Origin: Fastidiosipila sanguinis
GTDB taxonomy: Bacteria > Bacillota > Clostridia > Saccharofermentanales > Fastidiosipilaceae
Assembly (NCBI RefSeq): GCF_002998295.1
Contig: NZ_CP027226.1
Coordinates: 1,080,001-1,144,000 of the forward strand
DNA: 64,000 nucleotides
Direction: 5' to 3'
Positions within the stretch are counted from its first letter, which is position 1, and every line of letters starts with the position of its first letter. The notes below the pieces were generated by a model, which did no database searches, was not told the origin of the DNA, and was given only the letters and a program-made list of their open reading frames with translations. The position numbers were made by a program, and so were the translations under genes. Of the stretch, positions 18,067 through 26,050 are shown one piece after another.

Positions 18067-19521
18067 CTAAATCTTAAATACTTCTTCTTTTCCAGATTCA
18101 GAAGTAATAATTCTCGCTTCTAAGCTATTCAAATCAATCTCCAACTTAGTGTCATATTTGTCAAAAATATTTGTCCAAATTAATTCCAGTTTATTTTCAG
18201 AATAGGCAACACTGAAGCTTCCTTCGTAGAACTTATTATTATTCCTAAATTCAATCAATTTTAGAATTCTTTGTGTACGCTCTCTTTGCAAAGCTTCACG
18301 TATGTCAGCTCTACTGTAATTTCTTCTGTTTAATTCGCGACCATCACCTGTTCTTTCATATTCAGGATAGTCATGAACACCACCGAAAATCCCTTCATAA
18401 TAAACTTGTGGAATTCCAGGAACAAACAATTGAATAGCTCTGGCTATTACAAATGAATCATCATCTTCACCTAATAGTGAATAAAGAGTTCCGCAGATCT
18501 GATGTACGTTTGGAGCATTTTCATAAGCTTTCTCTGTTGAGTGCAGTTCTGTAAATTTAGCCCCATTTCTCTCAGTGATATTAACCACTTCAACCATATC
18601 TGCTTCGTTCAAGATGCCATTCATATCAGGTTGAACAGGAATACCATCATGGCAGTCAATTAAAGTTACCCAATCATCTGGTCGATCTGGGTCTTCAAGT
18701 AATTTAACTAAGAGTTTTGCATCTTTAATCAATAATGCCTCTAAAATCGCATATGAGATTAAGAAGTCATAGTTTTGATATTTCTTCTGAGCTAGTTTTC
18801 TCATATCCTTTAATGGTGCATGAATCTCGTGCAATATCTTGATACCAGCCTTATTAGCTTCAGCCTCAATCCAATTCATGAATTCATATATTTCAGGTTC
18901 TACAAAGAAGCAAGAAGTTCCTGGTTTCTTAACCGCATACGCTATGGCATCCATTCTTAGTTCTTTTAATCCCTTTGAAGCAAAGAACTCAAATAGATCT
19001 TTGTAATAATTTCTAACAATATCTGTATTTATATCAACATCTAACTGTTCTGACGGATCTTGTCCACCAAAAGTTGTCCATATCCTTATTGTCTCGCCAT
19101 TTGCTAATTTATAATCAGACCATGGACGTTTTCTTCTAAGCACAAGATTTTTAATATCATCTGCACTTGGTTCATTCTTACCAAAGATTTTTTCTGGAGT
19201 TAAGAAGAAGTCTTTGTACTCAGATTTATCACCATTCTCTAAGTAATCCTTAAACATCTTGGATTGAGCTGAGACATGGTTAACCATAAAATCTAAGGTC
19301 AAATCATACTTTTCAGCGATTCTACTTATATCTTCCCAATTTCCAAATCTTGGATCTATTTGTTTATAGTCGATTGGAGCAAACCCTCTATCTCCTGAGG
19401 AAGGATATGGTGGCAAAATATGAACTCCAGAGAAGATACCTTTAAAATCTTCTTCTAAGACTTGTTCTAATTCTTTTAGATTTCCACCCAAAGAGTCTGG
19501 GTATGTGATTAATTTTGTCAT
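18067..19521 (-). CDS. gtfA: Sucrose phosphorylase (GH13_18)
   Basis: This 484-residue enzyme starts with the family signature ITYPDSLGGNL. The catalytic nucleophile is Asp191 in LRMDAIAYA, the acid/base is Glu232 in LHEIH, and the transition-state Asp292 lies in IDCHDG. The first two positions closely match those of the Bifidobacterium enzyme. It converts sucrose and phosphate to glucose-1-phosphate and fructose, saving an ATP. It sits between msmG and the alpha-galactosidase gene, the same gene logic as the streptococcal msm operon. Sucrose-6F-phosphate or glucosylglycerol phosphorylase activity cannot be excluded from sequence. Confidence 0.88.
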   Translation of the reverse strand: MTKLITYPDSLGGNLKELEQVLEEDFKGIFSGVHILPPYPSSGDRGFAPIDYKQIDPRFGNWEDISRIAEKYDLTLDFMVNHVSAQSKMFKDYLENGDKSEYKDFFLTPEKIFGKNEPSADDIKNLVLRRKRPWSDYKLANGETIRIWTTFGGQDPSEQLDVDINTDIVRNYYKDLFEFFASKGLKELRMDAIAYAVKKPGTSCFFVEPEIYEFMNWIEAEANKAGIKILHEIHAPLKDMRKLAQKKYQNYDFLISYAILEALLIKDAKLLVKLLEDPDRPDDWVTLIDCHDGIPVQPDMNGILNEADMVEVVNITERNGAKFTELHSTEKAYENAPNVHQICGTLYSLLGEDDDSFVIARAIQLFVPGIPQVYYEGIFGGVHDYPEYERTGDGRELNRRNYSRADIREALQRERTQRILKLIEFRNNNKFYEGSFSVAYSENKLELIWTNIFDKYDTKLEIDLNSLEARIITSESGKEEVFKI

Positions 19522-19596
19522 TTCTTACCTCTTTTAATCATATTTTTAAAAAGTATAAATCCACTTTTTTTAATTATGCTAATAAACTTTCACTTA

Positions 19597-20442
19597 TTAT
19601 CCTTTTACTGCACCTGCAACAACTCCGGATAAGACCTGCTTTTGCAATAATAAGTACAGCACTATAACAGGAATTGCTACCATAACTAAAGCACCCATGA
19701 TTAATCCTAAGTCTGATGAATAGGTACCATAGAACTGTTGAGTTGCAATTGGCAATGTCCATAGACCTTTTCTAGTCAAGACTAATGTTGGTAACAAAAA
19801 GTCATTCCAGATACTTACAGAATACAGTGTTGCTACAGTTGCAGTGATAGGTTTCAACAATGGTAAAACAATTCTAAAGAATGTTTGGTAAATATTTGCA
19901 CCATCTATAGTTGCAGCTTCTTCCAACGATACTGGAACACTAGTAGCTATATAACTTCTAAACATAAATATTGCCATAGATACTGAAAAACCTGTATGCA
20001 TCAAGATTAAAGTAATTCTTCTATTTAGCAAGTTCAACTGAGCTCCATAGACTGATACCAAAGGGATCATTAAAACTTGGAAAGGAATTACCATTGAGGC
20101 TAGCATTAATGAGTAGAAAAATTTATTAACTTTCCATTGTTTTCTAGCAAATATATATGCAGCCAATGATGAGGTTAATATAATCAAGCATACACTTGAT
20201 ACCGTAATAATTAAGGAATTCAAGAATGTTCTAGGGAAAATCATTTTCCTGAAAGCTTCCGTATAGTTTCTAGCCGACCAACCTTGACTACCTATAAAAG
20301 ATAATGGCTCAGCAACTATATCTCTTCTTACCTTAAATGAGTTAATTAAAATTACATAAATTGGATAAATAAATATCGCTAAAAGTATCAATAATAGTAA
20401 GAAAGTTAAAACATTTCTTACGAGAGTATTTTTATTTTTCAT
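19597..20442 (-). CDS. msmG: Oligosaccharide ABC transporter permease MsmG
   Basis: This 281-residue permease has six membrane segments. The ATPase-contact loop is EEAATIDGANIYQTFFRIVLP (about residues 175-195). Its ATG overlaps the stop codon of msmF by one base (TAATG), so the two permeases are translationally coupled. With MsmF it forms the channel for oligosaccharides bound by the MsmE-like lipoprotein. The gene lies 75 bases before sucrose phosphorylase. The substrate assignment (raffinose/sucrose-type sugars) rests on the operon's enzymes. Confidence 0.87.
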   Translation of the reverse strand: MKNKNTLVRNVLTFLLLLILLAIFIYPIYVILINSFKVRRDIVAEPLSFIGSQGWSARNYTEAFRKMIFPRTFLNSLIITVSSVCLIILTSSLAAYIFARKQWKVNKFFYSLMLASMVIPFQVLMIPLVSVYGAQLNLLNRRITLILMHTGFSVSMAIFMFRSYIATSVPVSLEEAATIDGANIYQTFFRIVLPLLKPITATVATLYSVSIWNDFLLPTLVLTRKGLWTLPIATQQFYGTYSSDLGLIMGALVMVAIPVIVLYLLLQKQVLSGVVAGAVKG

Positions 20443-21326
20443 TATGCTTTAACCTCCATCTTCTGTCCTATTTTAGCGTGAGTCAAAGCGACTATTGCAA
20501 CTAAGGCAAATAATGTAAACGCTTCAGTTTGACCTAAACCATATTTCTTAGCTGAGAAAGCTTGATCATAAACATACATAGGAGCAAGCTTGGTTTCACC
20601 AAATGGTCCACCCTCTGTCAAGGACAAGTTGACATCATATGTAACAAAACATCTAGTAATAGCAAGGAATATACAAATTGTGAATGTTCCTACCATCATA
20701 GGAATTGTAATCCTAAATAAAGTATCAGTCTTGTTACATCCATCGATTAATGAGGCTTCTTTTAGCTCTTCAGGTACTGAAGTTAATCCTGCAGCATAAA
20801 TAATCATTAAATATCCAGAAAGTTGCCATACTGTTACTATAATTAAAGCCCACATAGCTGTATCAGGACTAGATAACCAAGACTTCTTCAATACTTCAAT
20901 TCCAAATATCTGTCCTATAGCTGGTAAAGCATTCTTAAAAACAAACTGCCAAATATAACCTAATACAATTCCACCAATCAAATTAGGAGTGAAGAAAGTT
21001 GTTCTAAATGCATTACGTCCCCTAAAAGGTACTGATACTAACAATGCTAATAGAAAACCTAAAATGTTAGATAGTAGAACTGACCAAAATGCAAATGTTA
21101 CAGTTCTTCCCATAGATACCCAGAAGCTCTTATCTGCAATCATGTCTTTATAGTTTTGCAGACCAACTAAATTATAATGATTGCTGATTCCATCCCAGTT
21201 TGTAAATGTCAAAAATATACCAAAGATAAAAGGTACTAAAACAACCATCGTAAATAAAAATACTGCTGGACCTGCAAAGCTTATAAATTCAATAAAACTT
21301 TCAAATCTATTTTTTGTCTTTTTCAT
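20442..21326 (-). CDS. msmF: Oligosaccharide ABC transporter permease MsmF
   Basis: This 294-residue permease has six membrane segments and the loop KEASLIDGCNKTDTLFRITIP in its second half. I chose the ATG at 21326 (MKKTKNRF), which has AGGAAT 8 bases upstream. The alternative ATG at 21353 lies inside the stem-loop at 21344-21373 and lacks a ribosome binding site. It is coupled to msmG by a one-base overlap and separated from the binding-protein gene by that stem-loop. Confidence 0.86.
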   Translation of the reverse strand: MKKTKNRFESFIEFISFAGPAVFLFTMVVLVPFIFGIFLTFTNWDGISNHYNLVGLQNYKDMIADKSFWVSMGRTVTFAFWSVLLSNILGFLLALLVSVPFRGRNAFRTTFFTPNLIGGIVLGYIWQFVFKNALPAIGQIFGIEVLKKSWLSSPDTAMWALIIVTVWQLSGYLMIIYAAGLTSVPEELKEASLIDGCNKTDTLFRITIPMMVGTFTICIFLAITRCFVTYDVNLSLTEGGPFGETKLAPMYVYDQAFSAKKYGLGQTEAFTLFALVAIVALTHAKIGQKMEVKA

Positions 21327-21343
21327 ATTTATATTCCTATAAT

Positions 21344-21373
21344 ATTGCCCCATATTGAATAATATGAGGCAAT
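21344..21373 (-). promoter_or_regulatory. Intercistronic stem-loop between msmE and msmF
   Basis: ATTGCCTCATATT pairs with AATATGGGGCAAT (one T-G wobble) around a four-base loop, just after the msmE stop. No T-tract follows, so it is more likely an mRNA 3'-end protector or processing site than a terminator. Such elements let the binding protein exceed its permeases. Confidence 0.7.
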
Positions 21374-21383
21374 AAATACTTAA

Positions 21384-22703
21384 TTATTTTTGTTTTTGCC
21401 AGTAAGCTTCTATCGCTTTAGCAAATTCGTTTCTATCAATATTTTTTGCCAAGTATTTTTGGAATTCTGCTCCCATTTCTTTCCAGTGGTCACCTGGGTA
21501 GAAAGGATATCCATCAATCAAAGCATTATTTTGTGCGTATTTCTGAACTGAAGCACTTAATGGGTTTGTTACTTCTAATGTATTATTGCTAAATGCTGGT
21601 ACTAATTGACATTCATCAACTATGAATTTTTGTCCTTCTTCATCGTAAACAAGCCAGTTCAACCATTCTAAAGCTGCTTTTTGTTGAGCTTCTGTACTGA
21701 ACTCTTTGTCAATCATAATTCTCTTACTTGCACTACCAGTTAATTTATCTGCTACACCATTTTCAGTGTTATTTTGTGGAATTGGCATGACTCCATACTC
21801 AAATTCATCTGATGCAGCATCTTTCATCTCTGCCCAAGCCCAGTTTCCGTTGAACCAGAAACCAACTTCACCTTCAGCTAATGCAATTGCGTTTCTATCA
21901 TAATCAGCTGCCATAGGATCTTCTTTATTCATATTATATTTTGCTAATAAATCAAAAGTATCCATTAGAGAATTATATCTTGGATTTTCAGCTAAATTGG
22001 CTTTACCAGCTTTTAATTCGTCGATGAATTTTGAAGCATCTTCTACATCTTTACCAACTTGCTCATATACTGAGCATAAGTAGTGTCCACCTAAAGACCA
22101 ATCTTCTTTATTTAAAGCAACAGGTGATTCCATTCCTCCAGCGACTAATTTTTCTAAAATTTCAGCTAACTGATCCATAGTATTTACGCTTTCAGGATCA
22201 AATTTTTCACCAGTTACCTTTTCAATAGCTGTCTTATTGTACATCAAGCCTCTTGCTTCAATACAAAATGGGAAAGCAATTACTTGACCATTATCATTTA
22301 CTACACCATATTCTTTAGCTCCGGAAATCTCTGTCCATTTTTCATTAGATAAGTCTAGAGTTTTTTCCTCTAACATATAAATGTCTTGAACGTCTCCCAT
22401 GAATAAAGTAGGCGCTTCACCTGAAGCATAACGTCTTGAAATTTCTTGAGATGGAGAGTCAACTCCTGTAACTAAAATTTCAAATTCGATATTATGTTTC
22501 TTACCATACTCTTCTGCCATTTTTTCCATTTGTGGTTGGATCTCAGCTTTAGAGTTCAAGATTGAAATTCTTACTTTGTCTCCTGTTGAACCTGACTTTC
22601 CAGCTTCACCTGAAGACCCTGTACCTTCGTTTGGTGCACTACAAGCTACTAAACCTAGCGCCATTACACCTGCTAAAAGAAAACTTCCTATTTTCTTATT
22701 CAT
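21384..22703 (-). CDS. msmE: Oligosaccharide-binding lipoprotein MsmE-like
   Basis: The 439 residues start with a signal peptide and lipobox (ALGLVAC, Cys21), so it is an outer-face lipoprotein. A Gly/Ser linker and a family 1 extracellular solute-binding domain follow (NGQVIAFPFCIEARGLMYNK; WFNGNWAWAEM). It would deliver alpha-galactosides or related oligosaccharides to MsmFG. The gene follows the ROK repressor by 43 bases and precedes msmF by 57 bases holding a stem-loop. Substrate specificity is inferred from the alpha-galactosidase and sucrose phosphorylase in the same operon. Confidence 0.87.
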   Translation of the reverse strand: MNKKIGSFLLAGVMALGLVACSAPNEGTGSSGEAGKSGSTGDKVRISILNSKAEIQPQMEKMAEEYGKKHNIEFEILVTGVDSPSQEISRRYASGEAPTLFMGDVQDIYMLEEKTLDLSNEKWTEISGAKEYGVVNDNGQVIAFPFCIEARGLMYNKTAIEKVTGEKFDPESVNTMDQLAEILEKLVAGGMESPVALNKEDWSLGGHYLCSVYEQVGKDVEDASKFIDELKAGKANLAENPRYNSLMDTFDLLAKYNMNKEDPMAADYDRNAIALAEGEVGFWFNGNWAWAEMKDAASDEFEYGVMPIPQNNTENGVADKLTGSASKRIMIDKEFSTEAQQKAALEWLNWLVYDEEGQKFIVDECQLVPAFSNNTLEVTNPLSASVQKYAQNNALIDGYPFYPGDHWKEMGAEFQKYLAKNIDRNEFAKAIEAYWQKQK

Positions 22704-22746
22704 AACAATTCCTCCAAATTCTTTTTTAATTATTAAAATTAAAAAC

Positions 22747-23976
22747 TTAATTATTAATTATTTGGCTAAGCAAATGTGTATTTCGCAATAAATTATCAAT
22801 TGCAACACTTGCCGCCCCTAGAAGTATCCTGTCAACACTTTTATCTGCATATCTGATGATTACGTGCTCTTCATTACCGTTAAAAGCTCTTTCACTGACT
22901 ACGCTCCTAATCTTATCAAGGACCAAGTCACCACCATTTGACATTACATCTCCAATAATTATTTCGTCTGGTGCGTAAGCATTAACAAGGTTTACCACGC
23001 CATAGCCCATATATTCAGCTACCTCTTTTGCAAGAGATACACATAAGTCATCACCTTTGGCAGCATTTTCGAAAATATCTTGAGCTTTGAAGTTTTTAAT
23101 AAAATTCAAAGCTGAGTTAGGAAACTTATGTAATAACTGCTCTGCTTTTCTTACAAATTGCAGTGATGAACAATATAGTTCAAGACAGCCATAGTTCCCG
23201 CATCTACACTTTTCGCCATCAAAATTAATACTAATATGTCCTACTTCTGCAGCAGTACCGTTTTTGCCAAGAAGCATTTTGCCGTCAGATATAATACCTG
23301 CACCAACACCATCACCAACTAAGTAATATGCTATTGTTTTATTCTCAGCATAAAGATCTTCACTTGTTAGCCATTCAGCCATAACTCCAGAATTAGCATC
23401 ATGTATTAAATAAACTGGAACATCTATATCTAATTCTAGAAGTCCAGACAGGTTAACTTCGCTAAATGAATCAAGGTCTGTTAAACCAATAATTTTGTTA
23501 GCTTCGTTATCGAAAGGTCCAGGAACAGCTACACCAACTGCAGCAATTTTTTTATCTGAATTTACATATTCCAGAATTTTACTGGAGATTAATTCTACAA
23601 GTTCTGTATCAGGTTTTAGCTTACTAATATCAATTACTTTTTGGCTTATTAGTTCACTTGATAAAGAAAAGATACCAATTCTTAATTCTCTTCTGCTTAA
23701 TTTAATCGCTAAAACATTAAACTCAGAAACATTAACTTCCAAACCCTCTGCTTTTCTTCCCATTTTGCCGGAAACTCTACCAACGCTTTTCAACAAATCA
23801 AGTTCAATTAGCTTATTGGTTATTTTAGAAATCGCCGCACCTGTCAAACCTGTATAGCTAGAAATTTGAGCTCTAGTGATACCCGGATTCTTATATACCA
23901 ATTGCATGATTCTGCCTCTATTCATGTTCTGCAGATCAAATTTATTTACAACATTTTTAGCTTGATTTGTATCCAT
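22747..23976 (-). CDS. ROK-family transcriptional repressor of the sugar island
   Basis: This 409-residue regulator has an N-terminal winged-helix domain (GITRAQISSYTGLTGAAISKITNKL, about 33-57) and a ROK domain. The ROK zinc motif GHISINFDGEKCRCGNYGC is intact, as is the sugar-kinase-like phosphate loop region (AVGVAVPGPF). It resembles XylR/NagC-type repressors that release DNA on binding a sugar or sugar phosphate. It is the first gene of the msm operon and has an operator overlapping its own -35 box, predicting autoregulation. The best promoter places the transcription start at the ATG itself, suggesting a leaderless message. It takes the place of the AraC-type MsmR of streptococci. Confidence 0.9.
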   Translation of the reverse strand: MDTNQAKNVVNKFDLQNMNRGRIMQLVYKNPGITRAQISSYTGLTGAAISKITNKLIELDLLKSVGRVSGKMGRKAEGLEVNVSEFNVLAIKLSRRELRIGIFSLSSELISQKVIDISKLKPDTELVELISSKILEYVNSDKKIAAVGVAVPGPFDNEANKIIGLTDLDSFSEVNLSGLLELDIDVPVYLIHDANSGVMAEWLTSEDLYAENKTIAYYLVGDGVGAGIISDGKMLLGKNGTAAEVGHISINFDGEKCRCGNYGCLELYCSSLQFVRKAEQLLHKFPNSALNFIKNFKAQDIFENAAKGDDLCVSLAKEVAEYMGYGVVNLVNAYAPDEIIIGDVMSNGGDLVLDKIRSVVSERAFNGNEEHVIIRYADKSVDRILLGAASVAIDNLLRNTHLLSQIINN

Positions 23977-23982
23977 ACATTC

Positions 23983-24011
23983 ATTCTAAACTTAGCCTTG
24001 TCATTCGTCAA
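23983..24011 (-). promoter_or_regulatory. Sigma-A promoter of the ROK-msmEFG-gtfA-aga operon
   Basis: TTGACG (24011-24006) and TAGAAT (23988-23983) are separated by exactly 17 bases on the minus strand. The predicted start of transcription is about 23976, the A of the repressor start codon. The -35 box overlaps the operator palindrome at 24008-24020. Confidence 0.65.
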
Positions 24012-24020
24012 CTGAGTTAA
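24008..24020. promoter_or_regulatory. ROK operator overlapping the repressor promoter
   Basis: TCAACTGAGTTAA, extended as GTCAACTGAGTTAAC, is a near-perfect palindrome. The 16-base string AGTTAACTAATAAGAC beginning inside it is repeated exactly at 24131-24146. Confidence 0.7.
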
Positions 24021-24123
24021 CTAATAAGACGATTATTCTACATTACTGCCAATTTTTAAGCTTGCTCATTGTGCACTTTAACAATAGAATTATCATCCTT
24101 TAACTAAAACAGTCGTTTTATGA

Positions 24124-24136
24124 TTAACAAAGTTAA
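24124..24136. promoter_or_regulatory. ROK operator upstream of the first alpha-glucosidase gene
   Basis: TTAACAAAGTTAA has one mismatch from the palindrome. Its centre is 116 bases (eleven helical turns) from the copy at 24008, in the divergent region between the repressor and alpha-glucosidase genes. Confidence 0.6.
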
Positions 24137-24238
24137 CTAATAAGACTGGCTCTCATTCCAATTAAAGAAAAACCTTTAGTATTAAATCAATAAATTGTTT
24201 ATCATGTAAATTAATAAAACAATTTTCGGAGGTTTAAT

Positions 24239-25855
24239 ATGAAACACTGGTGGCAGGATGAAGTTTTTTACCAGATTTATCCTAAAAGTTACAAAGATAC
24301 AAATGGAGACGGCATAGGAGATTTGCCTGGAATTATTGAGAAATTAGACTACCTCAAAGATTTAGGAATTGGTGCTATATGGTTATCTCCTATTTTCACA
24401 TCACCACAAGCAGATAACGGTTATGACGTTGCTGACTATGAGGACGTAGATCCTATGTTCGGAACACTTGAGGACCTTGACGAATTAATTGCAGAAGCTG
24501 ATAAACGTGGTATTAAAATTGTTTTAGATCTAGTTTTAAACCACACTTCAGATGAACATTACTGGTTCCAAGAGGCTCTTAAAGGAAAAGATAATCCATA
24601 TCACGATTACTACATTTGGAGCGATAATGGACCTGATGATTTACCTAACGATATAGAATCTGCTTTTGGCGGCCCTACTTGGAAATATGTGCCACATTTA
24701 GAACAATGGTATTACCATCACTATGATGTTAAGCAACCAGATCTTGACTGGACAAATCCAAAAATGCGTCAAGAAATTTATGCAATGATTAATCGCTGGA
24801 TTGACAGAGGCGTCGGTGGATTTAGATTAGATGTCATTGATGAGATTGCAAAAGATATTCCAAACAAAGAAATTGTTAGATATCCAGAAATCTACGACCT
24901 TATAGAAGAATTATCAGCTAACTGCTTCCAAAGAGATGATGTAGATGTTGTTACCGTTGGTGAAGTTTGGAGTACCAATCCAGAACGTGCCAAACGTTGG
25001 AGTAAGGAAGATGGATCTCTCCTCTCAATGGTTTTCCAATTAGAACATTCTACTATCGACCAATACGAGAACAAATATGACCTTAAACCATTAAACTTCT
25101 TAAAACTCAAAGAAACTTTCTCCAAATGGCAAACTGAATTGCAAGAGCAAGGCTGGAGTTCACTAGTATGGGAAAACCATGACCTTCCACGTGTCGTTTC
25201 TCGTTGGGGTAATGATAAGGAATTAAGAACTGAATCAGCAAAAATGTTTGCAACACTCTACCTAGGCTTACGTGGTACACCTTATATCTACCAAGGACAA
25301 GAAATTGGTATGACCAACCATCATTGGAGAGATATTAGTAAGTATGATGACGTTGAAGCTATTAACTTATTTAACGAAAGAACTCAAGACGGTTATACAG
25401 AAGCTGAAGTCTACGATTCACTAGAAGCTAAAGGTAGAGATAATGCTAGAACTCCAATGCAATGGGACGATAGTAATAACGCTGGTTTCACTACTGGTAC
25501 ACCATGGATAGATGTCACAGATAACTATAAAGAAGTTAATGTTGCTTCTGAAGTTAATGATCCAAAATCAATCTTTAACCATTACAAGAATTTAATTCAA
25601 TTGCGTAAAGACAATGACGTCTTCCTAAATGGCCATTATGAATTATTATTAGCAGATGACGAGGAAGTATTCGCGTATAAACGTACGACTGAGGAGCAAG
25701 AACTATTAGTAATTTGTAACTTCTACGGTAATACAATAGAACGTGAACTAGAAGATTTCATTGGTGAATCAGAACTAGTGCTAGGAAACTATGAAATTGA
25801 AGACATTAATACATTGAAGCCTTATGAAGCTAGAATGTATTTGTTGAATAAATAG
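24239..25855 (+). CDS. Oligo-1,6-glucosidase (GH13_31), copy 1
   Basis: This is a 538-residue cytoplasmic GH13 enzyme. Conserved regions are intact: DLVLNHTSDEH (region I), GFRLDVIDE with nucleophile Asp198, VTVGEVW with acid/base Glu242, and WENHDLPR with Asp315. The residue after the nucleophile is Val, which in this subfamily goes with alpha-1,6 specificity (isomaltose, panose, dextran oligomers) rather than maltose. CGGAGG precedes the ATG. It is divergent from the ROK repressor with an operator between them, so it likely belongs to the same regulon and plays the role of dexB in streptococcal msm operons. A near-identical C-terminal patch is shared with copy 2. A terminator follows. Confidence 0.87.
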   Translation: MKHWWQDEVFYQIYPKSYKDTNGDGIGDLPGIIEKLDYLKDLGIGAIWLSPIFTSPQADNGYDVADYEDVDPMFGTLEDLDELIAEADKRGIKIVLDLVLNHTSDEHYWFQEALKGKDNPYHDYYIWSDNGPDDLPNDIESAFGGPTWKYVPHLEQWYYHHYDVKQPDLDWTNPKMRQEIYAMINRWIDRGVGGFRLDVIDEIAKDIPNKEIVRYPEIYDLIEELSANCFQRDDVDVVTVGEVWSTNPERAKRWSKEDGSLLSMVFQLEHSTIDQYENKYDLKPLNFLKLKETFSKWQTELQEQGWSSLVWENHDLPRVVSRWGNDKELRTESAKMFATLYLGLRGTPYIYQGQEIGMTNHHWRDISKYDDVEAINLFNERTQDGYTEAEVYDSLEAKGRDNARTPMQWDDSNNAGFTTGTPWIDVTDNYKEVNVASEVNDPKSIFNHYKNLIQLRKDNDVFLNGHYELLLADDEEVFAYKRTTEEQELLVICNFYGNTIERELEDFIGESELVLGNYEIEDINTLKPYEARMYLLNK

Positions 25856-25885
25856 GCTATTATCACCTAAGTTTCTTTATATATT

Positions 25886-25921
25886 AAATCCAGTCTGAAA
25901 TACGGCTGGATTTTTTATTTT
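25886..25921 (+). terminator. Terminator after alpha-glucosidase copy 1
   Basis: AAATCCAG pairs with CTGGATTT around a 12-base loop, followed by a T-rich tract. It separates the two paralogues into independent transcripts. Confidence 0.88.
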
Positions 25922-26050
25922 CTAATACGTTTTGATTTAATTTATATTAAAAAGAAAGCCAAATATCTGCACCTTAAATTCAAAAAAGCAAGTCTTTTCT
26001 CAACAATTTGACTAAAATGATAGCATCGAATAAATTATGGAGGCCTAACA

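Noticed and set aside
24106..24120. AAAAC-AGTC-GTTTT dyad as a terminator
   Set aside because: It lies in the divergent promoter region, and the stem is only AT-rich and 5 bp long; at most an incidental dyad.
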